Shown: positions 25,847 to 34,482 of the stretch, in pieces | How the letters are laid out: each line of letters starts with the position of its first letter | Numbering within the stretch: position 1 is the first letter of the stretch | Source of the DNA: Actinomadura macra NBRC 14102 | GTDB lineage: Bacteria > Actinomycetota > Actinomycetes > Streptosporangiales > Streptosporangiaceae | Assembly: GCF_001552215.1 (NCBI RefSeq) | Contig: NZ_BCQT01000002.1 | Location: 1-64,000 of the forward strand | Direction of reading: 5' to 3' | DNA length: 64,000 bases | Position numbers and translations under genes: made by a program | Notes under the pieces: generated by a model | What the model saw: only the letters and a program-made list of their open reading frames with translations | Told to the model about the DNA's origin: nothing | The model's database searches: none

Positions 25847-26601
25847 CACGCATCCTCCAGTGGGATCATCACCTGGGTCTCCAGGCGTTCGGGCTCCGTG
25901 GTCGCGGGATCGTCGAGATAGACCTCCCGCACCGGACCGCCGGGCGCGTGCCCGTGGTCCCCGATCCACGCGAGCACGCTGTACACCGTGAGCGAGATCT
26001 GGTCGTACGGGCCGACATGCGTGCCGGCGGCGAACACGCCGCCGGGCAGCAGGTCGTCCCCGCCCGGCGCCGCCATGGCCACGCGCACGTCGAAGCCGTC
26101 CGTCATGTCCAGCGGGAACAGCCCGATGAGCGTCCCCTCCGGCGCGGCCCCGGCGAGGACGCGCCGTACGCACGCCGAGGTCGCCTCGGCGATCGTGGAC
26201 GGCGTCGCCGCCTCCCGTGCCACGCGGACCCGCCGCGCGGGTTCCCGGACGACCGACACCGGCGTCTCCGGCAGCCCCTCCGCCAGCACCCGGTCGAGCA
26301 GCCGCAGGGCGCGGCGGCGCCGGACCAGATCGTCCTCGATCCGGTCGCGGGCCTCCTTCAACGCCTGCGCGCCTTGCCCGGACAGGACGCGCGCCACCAT
26401 GGGCAGCGGCACGTCCAGCGCCCGGAGCAGCCCGATCGACAGGGCGTCACGCGCCTGGTCCGGCCGGTAGTAGCGGTACCCGGACGCGGGATCGATCCAG
26501 GCCGGGGCGAGCAGCCCCAGGTCGTCGTAGTGCCGGAGCTGTTTGACGCTCAGCCGGCACAGCCGTGCGAACCGCCCGATGGGCAGCAGATCGGTGCTCA
26601 C
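25846..26601 (-). CDS. MerR-family regulator with GyrI-like effector domain (BmrR type)
   Basis: This 251-residue regulator has an N-terminal MerR winged helix (LPIGRFARLCRLSVKQLRHYDDLGLL, then YYRPDQA), a dimerisation coiled coil at about 75-115 and a C-terminal GyrI-like ligand domain. That is the BmrR/TipAL arrangement for sensing cationic or amphipathic drugs. The start is GTG. A perfect 19-bp dyad lies in its promoter, as expected for MerR autoregulation by DNA untwisting. The coupled downstream gene encodes a free-standing GyrI-like domain. Confidence 0.92.
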   Translation of the reverse strand: MSTDLLPIGRFARLCRLSVKQLRHYDDLGLLAPAWIDPASGYRYYRPDQARDALSIGLLRALDVPLPMVARVLSGQGAQALKEARDRIEDDLVRRRRALRLLDRVLAEGLPETPVSVVREPARRVRVAREAATPSTIAEATSACVRRVLAGAAPEGTLIGLFPLDMTDGFDVRVAMAAPGGDDLLPGGVFAAGTHVGPYDQISLTVYSVLAWIGDHGHAPGGPVREVYLDDPATTEPERLETQVMIPLEDA

Positions 26602-26615
26602 ACCCCCACCTTGAC

Positions 26616-26634
26616 CTCTCCCCCAGGGGGAGAG
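26616..26634. promoter_or_regulatory. MerR operator (CTCTCCCCC-A-GGGGGAGAG)
   Basis: A perfect 9+1+9 dyad lies 15 bp upstream of the GTG of the MerR gene. TTGACC precedes it on the plus strand and TGGACT on the minus strand, in the position of a -35 element. This is the placement of MerR operators between -35 and -10. Confidence 0.7.
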
Positions 26635-26640
26635 TCCAGC

Positions 26641-27729
26641 TCAGGGGCGCGCTGCGAGGCCGGTGCAGCCGCGCAGGCCGTTCCAGCGCTTGGCCTCGGC
26701 CGCCGCGGCGGCGCCCTTCAGGGGGATGGGGATGCCGCCGGAGATGCGGGCCGGCTTCCACTTGTCGTTGGTGACCTTGCCGTTCTGGATACGCAGCAGC
26801 AGTACGCCGGAGTTGGCCGTCTGCCCGGAGGCGGACGAGAAGACGAAGTTGCCCATGCCGTAGTGGACGTACTTGCCGTTCATGTAACCGCCGCCCAGCG
26901 GGACGTGCGCGTGACCGCCGACGACGATGTCGGCACCCGCCTCGACGAGTTGTTTGGCGAGTTCTTGTTGGCGTGGCAGCGGGCACGCCTTCAGCTCCTG
27001 CCCCCAGTGCAGGTGGACGATCACGATGTCGGACCCCTTGCGGGCCTCCTTCACCGCCTGCACCATCCGGGGGACGTTCTTGGCGGACGCGAGGCCGCCC
27101 TTCGTGTCGGTCGCCGTCCACGCCTCGATCAGGTTGTCGTCGAGGACCTGCGTGGCACCGACGATCGCGAGCCGGTTGCCCTTCACCGTGACGCGGTAGG
27201 GGCGGTACGCCTCGTCGGCGTTCCTGCCGATGCCGACGACGGGGAAGCGGGTGCGTTTGATCGCGGCGAGGGTGTCGCGGAGACCGCCCTCCATGTAGTC
27301 CATGCCGTGGTTGTTCGCCATGGACGTGACGTCGACGCCCGCGCCTCGCAGCGCCGCGAACGCCGACGGCGGGGCGCGGAAGGTGAACTGCTTGCCGGGC
27401 GCGGGCGTGCCGCCCGTGGTGATCGCCGTCTCCAGGTTCACCATGGCGAGGTCGGCGTGCCTGAGCTGCGCCGCGACCGGGCCGAGCGCGGTCTTGGGTG
27501 TGGCGAGGCGCGAGCGGAGCTGCCCCTCGAAGTGGGTGTCGCCGCCGAACGCGATGATGATCGGCTGCTTGGCGGACGCCGTCGTCGGGCTCTGCGCCCC
27601 GCCCGCCTTGCCGGACGTGCTCGGTGAGGTCGCGCCCTGCGCCTTGGGGTCACTGGACCCGCCGCACGCGGCCGCGACCAGCGCCGTCACCCCGGCGACG
27701 GCAGCGACCGTGACAGTCTTCCCCCGCAT
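26641..27729 (-). CDS. CapA-family lipoprotein (PgsA-like metallophosphatase fold), copy 1
   Basis: This 362-residue surface lipoprotein has a lipobox in VAAACGG. A CapA domain follows with the metal-site blocks FGGDTHFEG, NLETAIT, MANNHGMDY, HLHWGQE and GGHAHVPLGGG. CapA proteins are needed for poly-gamma-glutamate capsule export or anchoring in Bacillus, but many actinobacterial members are of unknown role. The ATG at 27729 has GGGAGG. It is the downstream member of a tandem pair with the gene at 27845-28912; no capB/C ligase genes are nearby. The 115-bp gap has no clear promoter. Confidence 0.9.
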   Translation of the reverse strand: MRGKTVTVAAVAGVTALVAAACGGSSDPKAQGATSPSTSGKAGGAQSPTTASAKQPIIIAFGGDTHFEGQLRSRLATPKTALGPVAAQLRHADLAMVNLETAITTGGTPAPGKQFTFRAPPSAFAALRGAGVDVTSMANNHGMDYMEGGLRDTLAAIKRTRFPVVGIGRNADEAYRPYRVTVKGNRLAIVGATQVLDDNLIEAWTATDTKGGLASAKNVPRMVQAVKEARKGSDIVIVHLHWGQELKACPLPRQQELAKQLVEAGADIVVGGHAHVPLGGGYMNGKYVHYGMGNFVFSSASGQTANSGVLLLRIQNGKVTNDKWKPARISGGIPIPLKGAAAAAEAKRWNGLRGCTGLAARP

Positions 27730-27844
27730 CGGACCTCCCTCATCGGCTCGGCCAAGCATGCCATGACCCGCCCGATGCTCCGCCGAGGCTCGCTCTCCCG
27801 ATGATTCACGTGAAACCCAACCTTTGCGGAGGTCAGGCCGCCCC

Positions 27845-28912
27845 TCAGGCGGCGGCCTTGACGTCCGCGCAGCGGCGCAGCGCCTCCCACTCCGCGCGGG
27901 CCTGCTGCGCGGCGGTGCCGGACAGCGGTTGCGGGACGCCGTCGGAGATCTCGGCCGGTGCCCAGTCGGCATGGGTGACGCGCCGGGCGGCAGCCCCCTT
28001 CGCGGACGGGTCGAACGTGAGGGTGAGGACGCCGCTCTGCGCCGTCCGGCCGGAGGAGTTGTAGAAGACGAAGTTGCCGAGCCCGTAGTGGACGTACTTG
28101 CCCTTCAGGTAGCCGCCCGCGAGCAGGACGTGCGCGTGGCTGCCGACGATCGCGTCCGCGCCGGCGTCGGCGAGCTGCGCGGCGAGCTGCCGCTGGGCGG
28201 GTGTGGCACAGGAGTTGAGCTCCTGCCCCCAGTGCAGGTCGACGATGACGACGTCGGCGTCCTTGCGCGCGTCCTTTACGGCTTGGACGAGGCGGGGCGC
28301 GTCCTTGGCGGAGGCCAGCCCGGGCTTCGCGTCCGTCGCCGTCCACGCCTGGATGAGGTTGTCGTCCAGCACCTGGGTGGCGCCGATGATCGCGACCTTC
28401 GCGCCGTTGACCGTGACGCGGTGGGGGCGGAACGCCTCGGCGGCGTTGCGTCCGATGCCGACGACGGGGAATCCGGCCTGCTTCCCGGCGGCCAGGGAGT
28501 CCTGGAGGCCGGTATCCCCGTAGTCCATGCCGTGGTTGTTGGCCATGGTCGCCACGTCCACGCCTGCGGACCGCAGGGCGCGGAAGGCCGTCGGGGGCGC
28601 GCGGAACGTGAACTGCTTGGGCGCCGGGGTGCCGCCCGCGGTGACCGCCGTCTCCAGGTTGACCACCGCGAGATCGGCGCGCTTGAGCTGCGCCGCGACG
28701 GGGCCGAGCGCGGTGTCGGGGGAGGTGTCGAGCCGGGTGCGCAGCGCGCCCTCGAAGTGGATGTCGCCGCCGAAGGCGACGGTGAACGGCTTCGCCGCAG
28801 GCCGCGGGTCTCCGGTGGCGTCGGCCAGCATCCCGCAGCCGGCCAGAGCCGTCGCCAGGACGGGCCCTCCCAGCAGGGCGAACGCCCGTCTCATCCCGCG
28901 TCCGGCTGTCAT
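27845..28912 (-). CDS. CapA-family lipoprotein, copy 2
   Basis: This 355-residue paralogue of the adjacent gene has the same blocks (FGGDIHFEG, NLETAVT, MANNHGMDY, DLHWGQE, GSHAHVLLAGG) and a lipobox in LAGCGM. Large stretches are nearly identical to copy 1, for example around VVGIGRN and GATQVLDDNLI, so a tandem duplication is evident. The ATG at 28912 has GGGAGG. The divergent fur/catalase pair lies 173 bp upstream. Confidence 0.9.
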   Translation of the reverse strand: MTAGRGMRRAFALLGGPVLATALAGCGMLADATGDPRPAAKPFTVAFGGDIHFEGALRTRLDTSPDTALGPVAAQLKRADLAVVNLETAVTAGGTPAPKQFTFRAPPTAFRALRSAGVDVATMANNHGMDYGDTGLQDSLAAGKQAGFPVVGIGRNAAEAFRPHRVTVNGAKVAIIGATQVLDDNLIQAWTATDAKPGLASAKDAPRLVQAVKDARKDADVVIVDLHWGQELNSCATPAQRQLAAQLADAGADAIVGSHAHVLLAGGYLKGKYVHYGLGNFVFYNSSGRTAQSGVLTLTFDPSAKGAAARRVTHADWAPAEISDGVPQPLSGTAAQQARAEWEALRRCADVKAAA

Positions 28913-29044
28913 GGCGCCCTCCCTGGTCGAACCCTTCAGCAGGCTTGGACTCAGGTGATCAAGCAGAGGTTCACGCCGACGGCGCCCGGACGTCCAAGAC
29001 GGGGCACCCGGACGGGCCACCTTTACTAAACACGCACAGTTCAT

Positions 29045-29067
29045 TAACTTGAATAATTCAAGTTAAG
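29045..29067. promoter_or_regulatory. Fur/PerR-type box before the CatR-like gene
   Basis: A perfect 23-bp dyad with 11-bp arms runs around a central A at 29056; each arm reads TTAACTTGAAT from outside inward. The core TTGAAT-A-ATTCAA follows the 7-1-7 layout of PerR/Fur boxes. It sits 17 bp before the ATG of the Fur-family gene and overlaps its promoter, so autoregulation with the catalase is very likely. Confidence 0.8.
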
Positions 29068-29084
29068 GAGGGTAGGTTGGCGGC

Positions 29085-29519
29085 ATGACCGCGTCCGGAA
29101 CGCAGAACCTCGCCGCCGACCTGCGCGGCTCGGGGCTGCGGGTGACGGCGGCCCGCGTGGCGATCCTGGAGACCGTCCGCGCCGGGGACCACCTCGACGT
29201 CGAGGCGATCGCCGGGGGCGCGCGCGACCGCGTGGGGCACCTCTCACTTCAGGCCGTGTACGAGGCCCTGCACGCGATGACCGCGGCCGGGCTCGTACGC
29301 AGGATCGAGCCCGCAGGCAGCCCGGCACGGTTCGAGGGCCGGGTCGGCGACAACCACCACCACCTGGCATGCCGCCGTTGTGGAGCGATCCAGGATGTCG
29401 ACTGCGTCGTGGGACACGCCCCCTGCATGCGGCCGATCACCGATGCCGGCTTCCTGATCGACGAGGCCGACGTCACGTTCTGGGGCCTGTGCCCCGACTG
29501 CCGATCCCCGTCCGGCTGA
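29085..29519 (+). CDS. Fur-family peroxide regulator (CatR/FurA type)
   Basis: This 144-residue repressor has an N-terminal winged helix (LRGSGLRVTAARVAILETV) and the regulatory metal motif DNHHHLACRRCGAIQDVDC. A second cysteine pair, CPDC, completes the structural zinc site. It is linked to the downstream catalase (60 bp), the standard CatR-KatA/FurA-KatG arrangement in which peroxide oxidises the Fe-bound regulator and releases the promoter. A perfect Fur-type dyad lies just upstream. Confidence 0.94.
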   Translation: MTASGTQNLAADLRGSGLRVTAARVAILETVRAGDHLDVEAIAGGARDRVGHLSLQAVYEALHAMTAAGLVRRIEPAGSPARFEGRVGDNHHHLACRRCGAIQDVDCVVGHAPCMRPITDAGFLIDEADVTFWGLCPDCRSPSG

Positions 29520-29579
29520 CGACTCTTCGCGGATCCGGATCACCAACCGAGCACAACGGAGCAAGGAGGAACCGCGCCC

Positions 29580-31025
29580 ATGTCCGACAGGCCCACCACC
29601 ACGACCGACGCCGGCATCGCCGCACCGAGCGACGAGCACTCGCAGTCCGTCGGCCCGAACGGCCCGCTGCTGCTTCAGGACCACTACCTCATCCAGAAGA
29701 TGGCGCATTTCAACCGCGAGCGCGTGCCCGAGCGGGTCGTGCACGCCAAGGGCGGCGGCGCGTACGGCGTCCTGGAGATCACCGAGGACGTCAGCCAGTA
29801 CACCAAGGCCACGCTCTTCCAGAAGGGCGCCCGCACCGAGTCGCTGGTGCGGTTCAGCTCCGTCGCCGGCGAGCTGGGCAGCGCCGACGCCGGACGCGAC
29901 CCGCGCGGCTTCGCGGTGAAGTTCTACACCGAGGACGGCAACTACGACCTCGTCGGCAACAACACGCCGGTCTTCTTCATCCGCGACCCGCAGAAGTTCT
30001 CCGACTTCATCCACTCGCAGAAGCGCCGCGCCGACAACCACCTGCGCGACCACAACATGCAGTGGGACTTCTGGACGCTCTCGCCCGAGTCGGCCCACCA
30101 GGTCTCGCTCCTGATGACCGACCGCGGCACCCCGGCGAGCTGGCGGCACGTCAACGGGTACGGCTCGCACACCTTCCTCTGGTACAACGCGGCGGGCGAG
30201 AAGTTCTGGGTCAAGTACCACTTCAAGACCGACCAGGGGATCAAGAACTTCACCCGCCAGGAGGCGGACGCGGCGGAACAGGACGTCCACATCCGCGACC
30301 TGTACGACGCCATCAAGCGGGGCGACCACCCGTCCTGGACCGTCCAGGTGCAGATCATGCCGTTCGCGGAGGCCGCCGACTACCGGTTCAACCCGTTCGA
30401 CCTGACCAAGGTCTGGCCGCACGCCGACTACCCGCCGATCACCATCGGCAGGTGGACGCTGAACCGCAACCCGGAGAACTACTTCGCCGAGATCGAGCAG
30501 GCGGCGTTCGAGCCCGCCAACCTCGTCCCGGGCATCGGCGCCTCGCCCGACAAGATGCTGCAGGGCCGGCTGTTCTCCTACCCGGACACCCACCGGTACC
30601 GGATCGGCCCGAACTACCTCCAGCTTCCGGTCAACCGGCCGAAGAACGCCGTCCACACCTACAACAAGGACGGCGCCATGTCATTCTCCAACTCGGGCGA
30701 CCCCGTGTACGCGCCGAACAGCTTCGGCGGCCCCGTCGCCGACCCCGAGCTGTGGAAGGGCGACGAGTACCAGGTGGCGGGCGAGATCGTCCGGAGCGCC
30801 TACACGCTGCACCGCGAGGACGACGACTACGGCCAGCCCCGCGCGCTGTGGGAGAAGGTCCTGTCCGACACCGACCGCGACCACATGGTCGGCAACATCG
30901 TCGCCCACGCCACGGCCCCCGAGGTGACCGGTGACATGAAGAAGCGCGTCGTGGAGTACTGGCGCAACGTCCAAAAGGACCTCGGCGACCGCGTCGCCGC
31001 CGGTCTCGGCGTCAACGGCTCCTGA
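29580..31025 (+). CDS. katA: Monofunctional haem catalase
   Basis: This 481-residue small-subunit (clade 3 type) catalase disproportionates hydrogen peroxide. The distal His lies in VVHAKGGGAYG, the conserved Asn in LVGNNTPVFF, and the proximal haem-ligand tyrosine in FSYPDTHRYR. NADPH-region features such as NYLQLPVNRP are present. The ATG has AAGGAGGAAC upstream. It is co-transcribed with the CatR-like gene and ends at a strong hairpin. Confidence 0.97.
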   Translation: MSDRPTTTTDAGIAAPSDEHSQSVGPNGPLLLQDHYLIQKMAHFNRERVPERVVHAKGGGAYGVLEITEDVSQYTKATLFQKGARTESLVRFSSVAGELGSADAGRDPRGFAVKFYTEDGNYDLVGNNTPVFFIRDPQKFSDFIHSQKRRADNHLRDHNMQWDFWTLSPESAHQVSLLMTDRGTPASWRHVNGYGSHTFLWYNAAGEKFWVKYHFKTDQGIKNFTRQEADAAEQDVHIRDLYDAIKRGDHPSWTVQVQIMPFAEAADYRFNPFDLTKVWPHADYPPITIGRWTLNRNPENYFAEIEQAAFEPANLVPGIGASPDKMLQGRLFSYPDTHRYRIGPNYLQLPVNRPKNAVHTYNKDGAMSFSNSGDPVYAPNSFGGPVADPELWKGDEYQVAGEIVRSAYTLHREDDDYGQPRALWEKVLSDTDRDHMVGNIVAHATAPEVTGDMKKRVVEYWRNVQKDLGDRVAAGLGVNGS

Positions 31026-31033
31026 TCCGCATC

Positions 31034-31068
31034 GAAAGGGGCGGCCCCGGCGGGGCCGCCCCTTTCGC
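31034..31068. terminator. Terminator between catalase and the convergent CU044_5270 gene
   Basis: A perfect 16-bp stem (CGAAAGGGGCGGCCCC and its complement) with loop GGC lies 8 bp past the catalase stop and 10 bp from the opposite stop. It could serve both directions. Confidence 0.88.
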
Positions 31069-31078
31069 GATCGCACCG

Positions 31079-32101
31079 TCAGCGGGGCAGCTGGCCGGCC
31101 CGGTCGGTCACAGCCATCCTGATCTCCGCCGACGCGTAGGCGACCGAGCCCTGCCTGCCCTTGGCGCCCGAACTCCTCCCGGGGGTCGAGGTGGCGCTGC
31201 CGCGTATCGACGTGCCCGAGTCGTCGACGAGGCTGCGCTCGCCGAGGAACGCGTACGTCCTCGCGTCGAAGATCAGCTCTTGCCGCTGGCCCTGCCAGGT
31301 CTGGCCGACCGCAATCCCCTTGCGGCCGAGCAGGTCCGTCACGTCGCGGGTGACGGTGACCCCCGGGATCCTGGCCGCCGCCGCGAAGATCACCGACAGC
31401 GTCCTCGGCTCGACGTACCGCTCCCGGATCGTGTCCCCGACGGTGATGAACGCCTGCACGGCCGGCGGGTTCTGCCCGTTCCGGTGATCGAAGAGCCAGC
31501 GGCGCATCGCCTCGACACCGGTCGGCATCCCGGTCAGCCGGACATCGTCATTGCGGCAGCCGGTGGGCGGGTGCGCGAGGTCGATCGGCAGGTTCTCGCC
31601 CCGCGCCGTCGCCTCGGCGTCCCGCTTCTCCAGCTCCGCGGAGCCCGAGCACAGCCAGATGCCCACATCGCCGGAGTTGCGGATCAGCCCGGCGCGCCTG
31701 CCGTCCACCGAGAACCAGGCCCGCCGGTGGCCGTACTCGGGCTGCTGCGACCCGGCTCCCGTCCCGGCCGCCTGGTAGGACTTCGACTCGAAGTAGAGAA
31801 ACTGGTCGGGACGCATCCGCAGGCCCGGACGGGTCGCGGCGGCACGGGAGGCGCGGGTGAGGACCTCGGTGGCTCCGGCGTTGACCAGTGTCGGGCCGCG
31901 GTCCTCCCTCCCGCCGCCGGGGACGAGCAGCGCCGCGGTGACCGCCGCGGCCAGGCCGGCGGCGAGGCCGCCGAAGGCGAGGCGGCGGCGCGGGCGATAC
32001 GGGCGGGACACGGCGGTCAGCTCGCCGATCAGGTGCGCGCGGCGAGCCTCGTGCCGTCCGGCGGGCAGGTCGCGGCGCGGGGGTGGGGCCAGGTCGTTCA
32101 T
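31079..32101 (-). CDS. CU044_5270-type membrane protein, partner of the ECF sigma gene
   Basis: This 340-residue protein has a short cytoplasmic N-terminus, one transmembrane helix (LAFGGLAAGLAAAVTAALLVPGG) and a large extracellular domain with the segments YFESKSYQ and DGRRAGLIRN. The late stretch GKRQ-like GQTWQGQRQELIFDARTYAFLGERS is characteristic of this actinobacterial family. These proteins nearly always follow an ECF sigma gene and may act as anti-sigma or sensor proteins. Here the ATG overlaps the sigma stop by 4 bp (ATGA), so the two are coupled. Confidence 0.87.
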   Translation of the reverse strand: MNDLAPPPRRDLPAGRHEARRAHLIGELTAVSRPYRPRRRLAFGGLAAGLAAAVTAALLVPGGGREDRGPTLVNAGATEVLTRASRAAATRPGLRMRPDQFLYFESKSYQAAGTGAGSQQPEYGHRRAWFSVDGRRAGLIRNSGDVGIWLCSGSAELEKRDAEATARGENLPIDLAHPPTGCRNDDVRLTGMPTGVEAMRRWLFDHRNGQNPPAVQAFITVGDTIRERYVEPRTLSVIFAAAARIPGVTVTRDVTDLLGRKGIAVGQTWQGQRQELIFDARTYAFLGERSLVDDSGTSIRGSATSTPGRSSGAKGRQGSVAYASAEIRMAVTDRAGQLPR

Positions 32102-32802
32102 GGGGTCTCCTCCGAGAGATGCCGCGCGGAGCGTCCGGCGGCGTCGCGTTCGTGCACGTGGCCGCCGCGTTCGTGGCGGCCGGGTTCGCGACCACCGGGT
32201 TCGCGACCACCGGGTTCGCGACCATCGGGTTCGGGGACGCGATGTCCGGGGACGTCGCGGAGCCGGGCGCGGGCGCGGGCCAACCGCGACCGGACGGTGC
32301 CGACCGCCACGCCGAGCGCCGCCGCCGCGTCCGCGTAGTCGAGCCCCTCCCACACGCACAGCGCGAGGACCTCCTGGTCACGGCGGGGCAGCGTCCTGAT
32401 CGAGTCCATCACCCGCCGCATCGCCCGCTCGGCGTCCAGCCGGGCCGCCGCCTCGTCCGCGCCGTCCGGCTGCGGGAGCGGCGCGGGCAGGCGGGCCAGC
32501 GCCGCACGGTGCCGGCGCAGGCTCCGCCGGTGGTTGTGCAGGACGTTGGTCGCCACGCCGTACAACCAGGGCAGCAGCGAACCGGACGGCAACGGCACGG
32601 CGGTGCGGCGCCGCCAGGTCTCCAGGAAGACCACCGACGTGAGGTCCTCCGCCTCCGACCAGCTGGCCGTGCGACGGAAGCAGTAGTTGTAGACCGTGCG
32701 CGCGTGCCGGTCGAAGAGCGTCCCGAAGGCCGCCTCGTCGCCGTCGCGCGCCCGGACCCACAACTCGGCGTCCGTGGGGGTGTGCGGGTTCATACCCTCC
32801 AC
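32098..32802 (-). CDS. ECF RNA polymerase sigma factor with repeat tail
   Basis: This 234-residue sigma-70 family protein has region 2 (FGTLFDRHARTVYNYCFRRTASWSEAEDLTSVVFLETW) and region 4 (LPRRDQEVLALCVWEGLDYADAAAALGVAVGTVRSRLARARARL). The last 45 residues are an unusual tail with three to four GGREP units, from a 15-bp tandem DNA repeat. It is coupled to the CU044_5270 gene. GTG at 32802 or ATG at 32793 could be the start. Confidence 0.92.
   Translation of the reverse strand: MEGMNPHTPTDAELWVRARDGDEAAFGTLFDRHARTVYNYCFRRTASWSEAEDLTSVVFLETWRRRTAVPLPSGSLLPWLYGVATNVLHNHRRSLRRHRAALARLPAPLPQPDGADEAAARLDAERAMRRVMDSIRTLPRRDQEVLALCVWEGLDYADAAAALGVAVGTVRSRLARARARLRDVPGHRVPEPDGREPGGREPGGREPGRHERGGHVHERDAAGRSARHLSEETP
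32184..32231. repeat. 15-bp tandem repeat in the ECF sigma gene
   Basis: The unit GGGTTCGCGACCACC occurs three times in tandem, with a fourth degenerate copy, and encodes GREPG units on the minus strand. Unit length keeps the reading frame, so copy number could vary without a frameshift. Confidence 0.75.
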
Positions 32803-32836
32803 GTGTCCGCTCGGCGGCGCGAGTTCCCGGGCGGCC

Positions 32837-33895
32837 TCAACCGGCCTGGCCGGCGGACCGCCCGCGCCCGTTGGGGTCGCCTCCGGTGCCGTAGTCGCCC
32901 GGCGCCAGCTCGTACGGCGGCGTCAGCCCCGGCTCCCCGCCCGCGAGCTCTGGCGGGTCGCCTTGCGCGGGCACCCTGGACGCCGGTCGCGGGGCGTGGG
33001 CAGCCGCCTCGTCCAGGGAACCGCCGAACGCCTTCGAGACGGCCTGCAACGCGGTCGTGACCTCGCTGGGGATGACCCAGAACGTGCTGCCCTGCCCCTC
33101 GGCGAGCTTCGGCAGCGTCTGGAGGTACTGGTAGGCGAGCAGCTTCGGATCGGGATCGGCGGCGTGGATGGAGGCGAAGACCTGCTCGATCGCCGCGGAC
33201 TGGCCCTCGGCCTCCAGGATCGCCGCGCGCTTGCCGCCCTCGGCCTTCAGGATCGCCGACTGCTTCTCGCCCTCCGCGGTGAGGATCTTCGAGGCCCGGG
33301 CGCCCTCGGCGGTCAGGATCGCGGCGCGCTTCTCCCGCTCGGCGCGCATCTGCTTCTCCATCGCGTCCTTGATGGACGGCGGCGGCTCGATCGCCTTGAT
33401 CTCCACCCGGGTGACGCGGATGCCCCACTTGCCGGACGCGTCGTCCAGAACGCCGCGCAGCGCCGTGTTGATCCGGTCGCGGGAGGTGAGGGTGGCCTCC
33501 AGGTCCAGGGTGCCGATCACGTTGCGCAGCGTCGTCGCGGTGAGCTGCTCGATCGCCTTGATGTAGTCGACGATCTCGTAGTCGGCGGCACGCGGGTCGG
33601 TGACCTGGAAGAACAGCACGGTGTCGATGTGCACGACCACGTTGTCCTCGGTGATGACCGGCTGCGCCTTGAACGAGATCACCTGCTCGCGGAGGTCGAT
33701 GAGGGCCTTGACGCGGTCGACGAACGGGACGACGAAGCTGATGCCCGGTTCGAGCGTGCGATGGTAGCGGCCGAGACGCTCGACGTTGCGGGCGCGGGCC
33801 TGCGGGACGATCCACACCGACCGCATCACCGTGGTGGCCAGGACGATCACCCCGGCCAGCAGGACGACGAGGACGGCGATGGCGATGTCGGTCAT
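32837..33895 (-). CDS. SPFH/Band 7 (stomatin-like) membrane protein
   Basis: This 352-residue protein has an N-terminal membrane hairpin (IAIAVLVVLLAGVIVLATTVM), then the SPFH domain (RLGRYHRTLEPGISFVVPFVDRV, DNVVVHIDTVLFFQVTDP). A coiled coil follows with repeated AEGEKQSAILKAEG-like units and then a Pro-rich tail. SPFH proteins form membrane microdomain scaffolds and work with NfeD proteins; the NfeD gene is directly upstream, 10 bp away. The ATG at 33895 has GAGGAG. Confidence 0.94.
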   Translation of the reverse strand: MTDIAIAVLVVLLAGVIVLATTVMRSVWIVPQARARNVERLGRYHRTLEPGISFVVPFVDRVKALIDLREQVISFKAQPVITEDNVVVHIDTVLFFQVTDPRAADYEIVDYIKAIEQLTATTLRNVIGTLDLEATLTSRDRINTALRGVLDDASGKWGIRVTRVEIKAIEPPPSIKDAMEKQMRAEREKRAAILTAEGARASKILTAEGEKQSAILKAEGGKRAAILEAEGQSAAIEQVFASIHAADPDPKLLAYQYLQTLPKLAEGQGSTFWVIPSEVTTALQAVSKAFGGSLDEAAAHAPRPASRVPAQGDPPELAGGEPGLTPPYELAPGDYGTGGDPNGRGRSAGQAG

Positions 33896-33905
33896 GGCGG
33901 GCTCC

Positions 33906-34349
33906 TCACCCCGGTCTTTCCTGAAGGGGGTACAGCAGGGCCGTGGCCCCCTCGATGGCGAGAACATCGGCGGGGGTGCCCGCGGGAATGACCAGGTCGG
34001 GGTCGTAGGGACGCGCCGTCCACTCCTCGCCGCCGATCCTGGCGCGGCCCCCCGCGCGGCTGACCTCGGTCAGGGTGAGCGCCTCGCGTCCGACCAGCGC
34101 GGCGGTGCCGGAGCGCAGCGCGGGCGGCTGCCTGATGTGCCGGTTCGCGACCGGGCGCACCACGACCAGCCCGGCGACGGCGCCGATGGCGAACACCGCG
34201 ACCTGCACGCCGAGGGGCAGCCCCAGCGCACCGGTCAGCCCGGCGGCCAGGGCGGCGACGGCCAGCAGCCCGAGCGCCAGGGTCAGGGTCAGCAGTTCGG
34301 CGATCCCGAGCAGCGCCGCCACCAGCAGCCAGGCGATCCACGCCTCCAT
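33906..34349 (-). CDS. NfeD-family membrane protein
   Basis: This 147-residue protein has three to four membrane helices (AWLLVAALLGIAELLTLTLALGLLAVAALAAG and onward) and a C-terminal OB-fold domain (GREALTLTEVSRAGGRARIGGEEWTARP). It is the usual operon partner of stomatin-like proteins; the SPFH gene starts 10 bp downstream. The ATG has GGGAG upstream. It probably helps organise membrane domains. Confidence 0.93.
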   Translation of the reverse strand: MEAWIAWLLVAALLGIAELLTLTLALGLLAVAALAAGLTGALGLPLGVQVAVFAIGAVAGLVVVRPVANRHIRQPPALRSGTAALVGREALTLTEVSRAGGRARIGGEEWTARPYDPDLVIPAGTPADVLAIEGATALLYPLQERPG

Positions 34350-34482
34350 AACGGCTCCCTGAGGCGAGCAAGAGTCCTCCCCTTCACGGTAACTCTGGAA
34401 AAGCCACGAGGACAGGCCATCCCATGGCGCCACCTGACGAGGGCGCGCCATGATGAGAGGGTTCGGTCGACAAGGAGTCTCG

